Positions 55,059 through 64,000 of a DNA stretch of 64,000 nucleotides are shown piece by piece (positions within the stretch are counted from its first letter, which is position 1; each line of letters opens with the position of its first letter). Under the pieces are notes generated by a model that saw only the letters and a program-made list of their open reading frames with translations, did no database searches and was not told the origin of the DNA. The stretch comes from Gautieria morchelliformis (lineage: Eukaryota > Basidiomycota > Agaricomycetes > Gomphales > Gomphaceae). The DNA lies in NCBI GenBank assembly GCA_015179125.1, contig WHVA01000169.1, positions 124,001 to 188,000 of the forward strand, given 5' to 3'. The position numbers and the translations under genes were made by a program.

Positions 55059-58000
55059 GGTGGCGACGAGCAAGTTCGCGGTCCGAAAGCGGGCGCCGTG
55101 GCAGGCACCTAGTGGCCGACTCTCGTGGACCTGTGTTGCAGAAGAGGTGTTCTGCAATGTCCATGATTGAAGTCGCCGTGCGCCAACGAGATGATGTACC
55201 CAATGAAACTTGGCGTATTACAGTTCCTGCTGCTCTCTATGGGTCAGCTCATGTCAACCTTGTCTAGCCGTCACCATTCGTGAGATTCTTTCCACTCCAC
55301 TGACTTGTCGATCCCCTGGCACGAGCAGACGGGCAGTGGGACAGCGGTAGGTCTTTTGTGGGGCTGCCCATATATATCCTTGATAAATTATGAACCGCAG
55401 CAATCACAAGACTCGAGACAGTCATGGGTGCGTCTCTAGCAATACCTAGCCTTGCATTTATACTGACCGTGTTTGGTTGGTGTAGGGTTGGGTTTTGGCA
55501 TGGAAACCGTCACAACGGACACACCATTCCCCAATCTCGTCCCACGCTCCAAGCATTAATCCTAGTTCCCAGTCAGCGGTAAGCATGTAGCCAGTCAGTT
55601 TGACGTGCTCACATTGTAAAATAAAGTGTCGAGAAGTCTCGTCTCTAATGGAACATCTGCTAACTCATCCAAATGCTATTGACGTACTTTAGGTATTGAC
55701 CCACCTCCGGGCGGCTCTGAAGACCTGTCGGTCACTCTCAGGCTCGTGAACCTAGTGGTAAACGCTCATTCACAACATGCGCCCCGATTCAGGGCGGGCA
55801 CAGACGAGCTCCCTCCCTACTGGCCAAATTTGCATCACTCCGCATATGAGCTCTGGCTGTGGCACCAAATCAGACGTGGCTTCTGTCTAGGATACTCGAG
55901 GCTACTGACAAGGGCAGCCACAGGACACAGGACGCCCTGTAGATGCAATCATTGCACACGTGGCACCTCCACACGGAGATAGTCTGGGGTAGGTATCACA
56001 GCAGTACTCAACGTTTCCGTAACAATCTTATGTTCGGCACCATCTGGGCACTCTGGGTTACCCGTTACCGGCCTCTCCGCCGACTGCAGTTGACGACACC
56101 TTTGACACTACTGTTCCTTGCCACGAATTCGTTTCCAGAGATGACCAGCGTCCGCACAGGCTCCGTGAGTACTAGAGGTAGCAAAAGTGGCCCCACAATG
56201 TCATTATTTGAAAGAATCCGGAAGTTTACAACGATGACCCCAGTAGTGGCTCACACTCACGAGCACCAAGCTCTCATTCGCATGAGGGAAGTCGGAGACC
56301 GTGCCTTTAGGACCGCCCTCGTCACGAAAATTGACACCTTGCCTAGCTCAGGCCGCAATGCACTTGATGTTAGCAACTTCTATGAGCGGCCGGTACGGTG
56401 GGCACGTCGGGATGAGGGACACTATTCCGCATTTGGATTTTTCAGGCTTTCATTGTCTGGTCACACTGCCGGAGAGCCACGAACAGAGCCTCGCTCGGCC
56501 AGTACCTGAACAAATCTCGCCAGACCAGTGCCACTTGCTCGATGCTGTATTCGCGCTCACGACGAGTTCACAAACGCTCACAGTTTGCTGTGTAATATTT
56601 ACTACATGGTAACTTGTACGCATCAGTGAGCCTACGAACGTTGTCGGAACCAGGTGTCATTACAATCTGATCTTTCTCAATTGCTCCGATCAGAGCTAAT
56701 TCTTTGGCCTCTGGGTGCTGTGGCTTTGCCTGACAACACACTTATGGCAAACTGTGATTGAGCTGGTGCGTACGAATCGTGTTATTCCGATCTGTTGTTG
56801 CGCAAGTCATCAAGTGCTGATGCTATGCCTCCCACGCAGTGCTGTGGCGTTCATATTGACATGCATGTATATCAAGCTGTAGGGGTGACGCTGGGGCTAC
56901 AAGGAAAGTGAGTTGGCTCATGACTGTTTCTCGAAGGTGTTATGCGTATTGCATCCGATGCGTGTGCTGTGTTAAACTATACATTATGAGAACTTACCGC
57001 AAGAAGCATTTTCTGGTGGCGTCAGATGCTGGTCAAACTCGGCTGAGGCGCCACGCTGGGGCACAACTATCACACCATCGGACTTTGCAGTGCCTTACCA
57101 CGTGGCTACTCGGAGGTGCCGTGGGCGGATGATGAACGTTCAACATAACGGAGTATGTACCTCGGAACTCAGACGAAAGAAAAAGATTCGGACATGATGG
57201 GATAATATGGAATCTCTCGATTCGTACTCTACTGTATTATTTACATCACAAGTATTTTGCAACGCACCTCGGAGTCATGCCGATGGTGCTGATGTCCACT
57301 CACCTTGTCAAAGCAAAAGCTAGTTGGTAATCAATACAGTAAATATAATGCCTTTGTAGATTTATCCGGCAATCTGACGAGCACAGCACGGCCTGCGGGT
57401 CACGGTAACGGTTACGGTAAAAATTGAGGTCACGTGACCCGTTTCTTAACAGTAAACGCCGCTTATTCTCCTTACTCTCCCAAACGTTGTGGCTCATTTC
57501 CAGTGATACGATGGTCCGTCGCATTGGGCTGTGAATTGATTCATCGTAGGTGTCCTATATCATCAGGAAACGCGGATGTAGTGCTCAGGAGCGCTGCCGA
57601 GTGCCCAGCGAACGTACCGCGTTTCCTGGTGATGGATGATGACTTGTACTGTGAACAAGGCGGTCATTGATCACTCGTCATGGTCTTGCTTAGCATGATG
57701 AAAGTGTCCAGTTTGTAAGTTATGTGTAGAACCCAGGGTATAGAATATAATTGACACAGTGACTTCAGGAATCGGACCCTTTCAGCGTGTTGTTCTAAAT
57801 GCAACCGATCACAGTTCTGAAACCTAGACATTATGTCGTCTTTCCCTGGACTTTGGTATCAGGTTTTTGATCGGTGCTGTGGGTGCCTGGCACAAGATTG
57901 TAAACTACTTCTCGTCGATCTCGCTGTTTTGGAAGCGTGAGTCATGTAAGTTTAATATTTCTGATGTAGAAACTGAGATTATGGCGGTGCTTTCTATGAA

Positions 58001-58156
58001 GTTGTCATGACTCTTGCCCAGGGGTTACATTGATAGGCAAAAACCAATGCGACAGCGCCCCGGACACACATCTCAAGGACATCAAAGTGGCCTGCGAGTT
58101 ATAAGGGATGGTTGGTCGAGGGGCATTCTCTTGTCAGAACTTCCTGTCTATTTCAG
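55059..58156. other. Three-kilobase stretch without a recognised gene
   Basis: It begins with the G-alpha promoter side. Plus-strand frames at 55746-55982 and 55943-56509 are open for 78 and 188 codons, but have an implausible composition (many Arg, His and Thr) and no similarity I can name. They may be chance frames or decayed DNA. Confidence 0.35.
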
Positions 58157-59107
58157 ATGTCCGGAAACAGCGGCGCTCGCGACTATTACTACAGTAGCTC
58201 CCGAGGTTCCCAAAGGGATGGCAGGGGCACAGACCTGCCTAGCATCCGTGATACTCTAGGAGGTATGTCACCTCCTTTAAGCCTATATGTTCTATCTCCA
58301 AACCAACGTGGGACATATTAGACGTTCTTTCCCAGCCCGTCTGGCCCGACGCGGACGGTCGCACTAGATCCCAAGGCTCCATCGGGGTGAGTTAATCATT
58401 CACTCTTCATGCAGCTGCTCATGGAGTCTAGATTAACCGCGGGGGGCGCACGGACCACAATGTCTCCTCTCGCGCCCAGCCGAATCCTGGGTCTCATGCA
58501 CACCATAGAGGTGTTAGCATGCCTAATCAACCTCATTCTCGCAACGTTCCTGCCCATGAAGCGCAGCCTAGGCAACAGCAATCCAATTATACATATGCAG
58601 TATACAGGGCGACACCAAGTGGGGAGCTTATCGAACAGAACGAGCCGGCGTCCAGAGGTAGCAGGGAAGGGGTTCCAAGGCGGTATATATGCGATGAATG
58701 TGGGAAGCGCTATGATAGGCCTAGTACGCTAGAGGTAAGATTCAGTGCACTGGCTGTATATTCGTCTAACGAAAAGGGCTCATGTAGGCCCATAAACGCT
58801 CACACGAGGGTATCAGACGTGAGTTTATTGTACCAATTTCTCGCCATCTCTACTGAGTATGATGGTCTCAGCCTACAGCTGTGGGTATTGCGACAAGACT
58901 TTCGTAACAAAGTCAAACATGCGTCGCCATGAGCGCAGTCACGGGGCAACAAGTGCCTTCGAGCCCGTCGCCGAGGACCAAGACGAAGAATCGGCGACGT
59001 CCTCCAGCTACTTCCCTCCTCAGACCGCTGGGAGGTCCTCGAACACTCCGCATGTAACATCCTCTCAGCAGCCTTCGCAGTACTACAGTTCTTCGCGCCG
59101 AAACTGA
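58157..59107 (+). CDS. C2H2 zinc-finger protein, paralogue 1 (246 residues)
   Basis: Exons are 58157-58262, 58322-58386, 58432-58734, 58788-58818 and 58872-59107, with phases 1, 0, 0 and 1. It starts MSGNSGARDYYYSSSRGSQ. A low-complexity middle leads to finger 1, YICDECGKRYDRPSTLEAHK, and, after the linker SHEGIRPYS, finger 2, CGYCDKTFVTKSNMRRHERS. The tail is Ser-rich and ends QYYSSSRRN. Two fingers with this linker indicate DNA binding, probably as a transcription regulator. It faces a paralogue with the same exon phases at 60142-61199. Confidence 0.88.
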
Positions 59108-59670
59108 CCGACGCGGTGAGTCCTTTCCCCTGTTGTATTTTGTATGTGTAGCTTATGTATAGAAACCTCATACAGACACCCTACCGTCAACCACCTCTTC
59201 ATCACCACTAATACGGACCAATCATAAAATATCGCCATTCTTACATTCCTTTTGTGCTAATATACCCATTACCTTTCCCCAGTCTAGTTTTCGTAGACAC
59301 TTCTGCTTCACTTCAAGCATTCATGCATTGATGTAGCTTTATTACCCACCACCATTTAGATTTTCTATAGTACCCGTCTCCGCCCTACTGTATCTAATTA
59401 TACATCGCGTCCCGTATTATGTATCCCTTGCCTTTTGTATCCCTCGCCTTATGTATCCCTTGCCTTATGCTCAATATTTCGCTGTGTCAATACAGTACCA
59501 TTTATTTATGTATCGTCATGAGCACTTAGCCCTGTTAAGGTCCCCCGATTCGTTAGAGCTGGGGTCAGGTTAGAGCCACACGCAAGGGTTGACGGATCAT
59601 CCGAGCACCCGAAGATTCAGATCATTTCGTCTCATAATTAATTTTTACCTGGATGCGGGTTAGCCTTGGA

Positions 59671-59860
59671 AATCCCCAACTGGATAAGGGAACCTCAGCG
59701 GTCCTAAAGGTGCCCGGAGGTAGTCAACAGGGTGAGGCTAGGGACATTCAGGGCATTTATCTCAAGGCTCCCCGACTAGATAAGAGAACCTCAGCGGTCC
59801 TAACGCTGCCCGCGGAGGTAGTCAACAGGGTGAGGCTAGGGATATTCAGGGCCTTCAACA
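59671..59860. repeat. Tandem duplication, two units of about 95 bp
   Basis: The segment with AACCTCAGCGGTCCTAA and AGGTAGTCAACAGGGTGAGG at 59671-59765 recurs at 59768-59860 with a few changes. It lies between the two convergent zinc-finger genes. Confidence 0.85.
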
Positions 59861-60047
59861 ACGTGTGCACCGCCAATCATAGCAGCAGGTTACAATAATC
59901 ATGAAAGCTACTACTTTGCTACCTTTACAATACACTAGTAATACCTAGTTGCCCACGTGAAGCATTTTTGAATTGGACGATAACAGTCAGTGACACTCGG
60001 ATCTTTACGAATACCGCATACACCGTAGACGTCATACATTTTCAAAT

Positions 60048-60142
60048 GTGAAAAAGGAGAGAACTGGAGACAGGAAAATGTTCAGTTCGAGAAATGTGAG
60101 AAAAGAGAGAATTGGAGGCAGGAAAACGTTCAGTTCGAGAAT
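60048..60142. repeat. Tandem duplication, two units of about 48 bp, at the end of the zinc-finger gene
   Basis: The units share GGAAAA(T/C)GTTCAGTTCGAGA and AGAGAGAA(C/T)TGGAG. They lie just downstream of the stop codon of the minus-strand gene, in its probable 3' untranslated region. Confidence 0.85.
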
Positions 60143-61199
60143 TATTTGCGACGAGAAGACGAGTAAAATTGAGCCGAAGGGACCTTGTTTGTGGATGAAC
60201 CTGAATGGAAATAATGTGAAGAGGAAGTAGGTTCGTCTTGCTCTCCGCCAGTGTCGTCATCGTCCTCATCTTCATACTTGGATTTTCCGATCATCGATTG
60301 GCTGGGAATTTTATGCTTGTCGTGAGATCGAAAGTGTCGCGTCATGTTAGATCGTACGCTGAATGTACGGTCACAACCTGGCCACTCGCAGGCGAAGGCT
60401 GGGCCCGCGGGGAATTAATACTAGAACATCACATAGACGCTTTGCACACTTACGTCTCTGTGCCGTGTGAGTGCGTAGGTGAATCTGAATATGAGAAAAT
60501 GTTCGCAAAGCTCGTCCATGGACCATGACAGCAGTAACTCACCTGGAGATGACTGGGCATTCCGAACCTTTTCCCACAGTAGTCACACTTGTACCTTTTG
60601 TTTAAGTCTCCAGGATCTTCTCGGGCAGGTGCTGCTGTCTGCCGAAGAATCCCTTGCGGCCGATCTGAAGGCGGAGTTGCATCGGTGAGGGACCCAGACG
60701 TCCCCGACGTCCGTAAAACGCCATATGAATATCCCGGCTCATCCGTGGAGCCGCGTCTGCGTCCCGCATGTTGGGATGGTGGAGGACCTTGAGCTGGGTG
60801 CCTACGCTCTTGTGTATGTGATAAGTGCCCGGTTCCAGCGTAATGTTGCATAGGAGGGAGCGTCGCAGGCCCCCTCTGTTCATCCTGATCTTCAAGTTTA
60901 GTTTCATTACCAAACAATGAAATAATATCTACTTACCCTTCCATGGTACGCAGCATATCCATCCCATTGGGATCGTTGGCTTTGATGACCGGGCGTTGGA
61001 AGAGCACTCTGGACCTCCCTAAAAGAGTATGGGCTTGGCTGAGCAGGTCTTCCTAGCTCGTCTGGAAGTTGAAGTCAGTAATGTGTGTCACACAAGCTTA
61101 AAACTGACCCCGAAAGACTTCACGAATGGGAGGTAGCCTCCTATCGTTGGGGTCTGTTGTGCGGGAGCTATAAGCGACATCGCGATGACCGCTGGACAT
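60142..61199 (-). CDS. C2H2 zinc-finger protein, paralogue 2 (278 residues)
   Basis: Exons are 61199-61109, 61061-60937, 60875-60543, 60484-60454 and 60398-60142. The phases are 1, 0, 0 and 1, the same as paralogue 1, and the fourth exon is 31 nt in both. The start MSSGHRDVAYSSRTTD and RRLPPIREVFRG align with paralogue 1. Finger 1 is YKCDYCGKRFGMPSHLQIHL, then the linker HTAQRPFA, then finger 2, CEWPGCDRTFSVRSNMTRHF. The acidic tail (YEDEDDDDTGGEQDE) ends FYSSSRRK. A DNA-binding regulator is likely. The pair is tail to tail, about 1 kb apart. Confidence 0.88.
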
Positions 61200-63722
61200 C
61201 TGTCCGATGGGAAGCTTGTGCCACGCTGCCTATGGAGTAACTTGACGCCTCTTATAGCATCTGTAATAGGGAAATCTGGAGCGTCAATCCTTGCGGAGAA
61301 CGGGGATATACAGAGCTACTATCTCTCTGGAACCGCCTCGAGCCGAGCTGAGGCCACCAGAAGCAGGACAAAGGAAATTACAATATCATACTGCACGAAC
61401 AACAAAGCCTGTGAATCGCGAAGGAGGTGGTATTCATGACGACTGGCTACAATTTGAGAAGGCTGGAAAACCCTTGTGGCTTGTGTGTGTTTGGATGGAG
61501 GGCCGGTCGGTGTAAGGACTGAACCGGACGGGAGTCGTCTGTACCTCAGAATTGGTATGTATATCAGGAAACCCCGATTGATGCATTGTACCCCGAAATA
61601 ATATGAAAAGGCATTAGGACCTTAGATTGAGCATCAGGCTCAGTCCCATGCTGCTAAGAATGAGTTGCCAGGAAATGGATAGGAACAAAATCTGATGAAA
61701 AGTCGGCGAGCCCCAGATGTTGAAGTGGTGGGCTTTCAAATATCCAGTCATTGATGGAGGAGGTTGGCGCTAGTTTCGCCGAGCGCGGTGAGTAGTAGAG
61801 CTGATTCGGCTTCTTGCTGGTTGTGGTCACAACAAGGCGCGATTCGCAGGGGAACCCAAAAGCAGTGGATCATCAAGGCCATCAAGGGACGCGCGTGGCA
61901 CACTGGCAATCAAGATGTTCGATCATGATTTCGAATCGAGTATATCTAGTGCCAGATTAGTTGAACGAGGCTTCTTGTACGGCCGCGCTTTTGCACCACG
62001 CGGCTTCTTCCCACGGCGAAGCCGTCACTGAGTACAGCAGAAAGACAAATTATTTTCAGGATTCGGTCAACTTCTGTCACCTTGAGCAACACGCCCATAG
62101 GGACTGAGACGGGAACATCTGTTTGTAATTGTAGCTGGGTAGCCAGCACGAATTGTCAACAGTGTCAAGGTACCCTATACAAATGATGCGGTGCTACAAC
62201 ATCGCTCATGACGTCGTGTTAGCTCGCGGCTCGCAGTGGACTCATATGTTGCAGAGCCTTGCAAGCAGGAACCGTCACTTGGCTCTGGTTCGTGAGACCG
62301 GGTCTATATGGTGTCTGCCCCCACGTGGGTCTCACGCGAGATGAGGTGACCAAAGGTGGATATATCAGCGACCGAGAGTCCCTGATTCTTCAGGAGGATA
62401 AAGGTATCATGTGTAGAGGTGGTCAGCATTTTAAGCCAACAAAGGGAGCAGTCTACATCCCCGCAGGCTGGACCGCACCTTGAGACCTCCCCTTCTTCGC
62501 ACTGAACCGAAGATACTGTAATCACTGCGGGGGGTTTTTCCGCTGATAAAATTTCAAATTAGCATGGATGCCATTGAAGTTACGGTCCCGATTTATGTAA
62601 TAAGAATGAAAAGAGGGAAACGGCGGCCTCAACTCCCTGAACTCTCCATCTTCCATCTATGTCCAATGTCTGGATCAGGAGCTAACTTTGAACAGTGAGT
62701 CACAAATCGACTTACTTACATCTTCGGTAGCTGTTCTATGCCCAATCCTGTGCGCATATTCAGCCATAACAAAAAATATTCCGCCACTACTGGCCGATAC
62801 GCACCGTCTATTAAACAGAAGCTTGCGAAGCCACCGTAAGAGAGAACATAGAGAATCAAATCGAACACGTGAGTCGCTAGATCATATTTTCCGAATTGGC
62901 CTGATTTTTCAACTCCCTTTATCCTAGCAGTCGATTAAAGGACCCGGTACTGAGATCATGTTACTCATCTCGATGAGGTCGCATGACGCCACTGATCCGC
63001 TGAAACACATTCTCAGTATATCAGAATATGCGCCCGGCACTGGCACAAGATCCTTGGTGCCAATGGCACAATGCCGTGCGTATCACCAGGCTCATTGCCA
63101 TCAATTGAGTTGCCAACTCGTCAAGATGATTGGTATTCATCCCAAAACACACAATCATTGATCCTTGAGAAGCTGAACGCACTTGATTGCCGATTCCAAC
63201 ACAGAATAGTTTTTCCCAGTGTTGAGATTCAAGACGAATCAACGCCACCAAGGATCCGGGAAGCACAACAGCAGTATCTAGATATTCCCATTCAGTGGGC
63301 TTTCAGGGCCTAGCTATCATCGATCATCGATCATCACTGGATCGCAATAACCATGGCATTTTGGCCCTTATTATCAGCAGTTTGCGCAATCAGAAGAATG
63401 AAAGCCACATACCAAGGTCCGCCTTCGCGCTCGACAGTAAGTACTTAACGTTTACTTTCCCCCCAGCATTTGGCAACACGTTACCATGATTTCTGATAAA
63501 TCAGTGCAGTGATATTCATTTCACGGACCCAGCTGATTCGTCTCAAGTTGACGAATGACAAAATACGAGATGTATACTGTAGTTTGTGTTCGTCAAGACA
63601 AAAAGGAGCAATCGTATTAGGTAACCTACACTGCTTCGGACCCAGAAGCCCGTAATCCCAGTCACGTGGTGATCTGTCACTAACTTCTGGGTTCATTTGC
63701 ACTGCACTGTATTCAGCCCCGT
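61200..63722. other. Stretch of 2.5 kb without a recognised gene
   Basis: Its left part must hold the promoter of the minus-strand zinc-finger gene, and its right end that of the transporter. Frames are short and unrecognised. Confidence 0.4.
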
Positions 63723-63952
63723 ATGGAGAGAGAACCTCTTCTACAACGCCAGAGATCCAACTCTATACCGGATATCCCACCGATCTTGGCGTATCAAGCC
63801 TGATTCTATCAACAAGGTATCTGGAATCACCTTGATATGGATCTTGATTGGACTTTGGAGTGCGGTCTTTCTCGGGGCCCTTGATGGTCTGTCCAATACA
63901 TCCATCTCTTACGGAAATGTCCTCACATCCTATCTCTTGTAGGAACCATTGT
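63723..63952 (+). pseudogene. MFS transporter, first exons, cut by the window edge, possible frameshift
   Basis: An ATG at 63723 gives MEREPLLQRQRSNSIPDIPP, a usual cytoplasmic start for fungal drug/H+ antiporters, but this frame stops near 63805. One base off, the reading is PDSINKVSGITLIWILIGLW then SAVFLGALDG, the first membrane helix. Exon 1 ends at 63886 (donor GTCTGT). A 12-nt exon at 63941-63952 completes DGTIVA, the conserved MFS motif, and is followed by GTATGT. The shift near 63800-63815 is either a mutation or a sequence error. The substrate is unknown. Confidence 0.7.
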
Positions 63953-64000
63953 AGGTATGTATAGTCTACGCTTCGAATCCGTCGGTCGCGCGTTTATGTA

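Noticed and set aside
55746-56509. Plus-strand frames of 78 and 188 codons as a gene
   Set aside because: Composition is implausible, no motif is seen, and no splice pattern supports them.

Overview
The window reads as the nuclear genome of a mushroom-forming basidiomycete (Agaricomycetes). The reasons are coding genes with many 50-70 nt GT-AG introns, a C2-NACHT-WD40 NLR-type gene, a G-protein alpha subunit of the long divergent basidiomycete type, a CxC5/CxC6 cysteine-cluster gene of the kind that travels with KDZ transposons, and the mix of Tad-like LINEs, Ty1/copia, Ty3/gypsy chromovirus and PIF/Harbinger elements. No prokaryotic features are present.

Layout. 1-23 kb is a transposon graveyard: a LINE 3' end with poly-A tail (1-1052), a decayed seven-TM gene copy (1.05-1.87 kb), a nearly intact copia element (2894-7775, 5-bp target duplication), a CxC5/CxC6 pseudogene (9.9-13.4 kb) split by a solo LTR, two oppositely oriented LINE ORF1 copies (15.2-19.4 kb), and several solo LTRs from three families, most with perfect 5-bp target duplications. 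23.06-28.5 kb is a large minus-strand NLR-like gene whose 15 WD40 repeats are nearly alike and carry one frameshift. 28.5-32.3 kb has no gene I recognise. 32.3-35.8 kb is an apparently complete Harbinger transposon with a transposase and a Myb/SANT-like gene. 36.2-44.1 kb is a nest: a copia-type LTR plus gag fragment, cut by a ~1-kb LTR, which is itself cut by a 6.25-kb chromovirus with a shuffled pol order. 44.7-49.1 kb is a second copy of the seven-TM gene, split by an unusual 2.7-kb foldback element made of inverted arrays of a 36-bp unit, each unit carrying a 20-bp dyad.

From 49.5 kb to the end the sequence is more gene-like: a histidine-phosphatase gene, a complete 11-exon G-alpha gene (all phases agree, including a 4-nt exon), two paralogous tail-to-tail C2H2 zinc-finger genes with identical intron phases, and the first exons of an MFS transporter running off the right edge.

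The genes do not form one pathway. The most unusual items are the foldback element with conserved dyad arms and free centre, the chromovirus with self-priming signals and a swapped pol, the half-tRNA primer site shared by two copia elements, the G-alpha micro-exon, and the NLR with a homogenised WD40 array.
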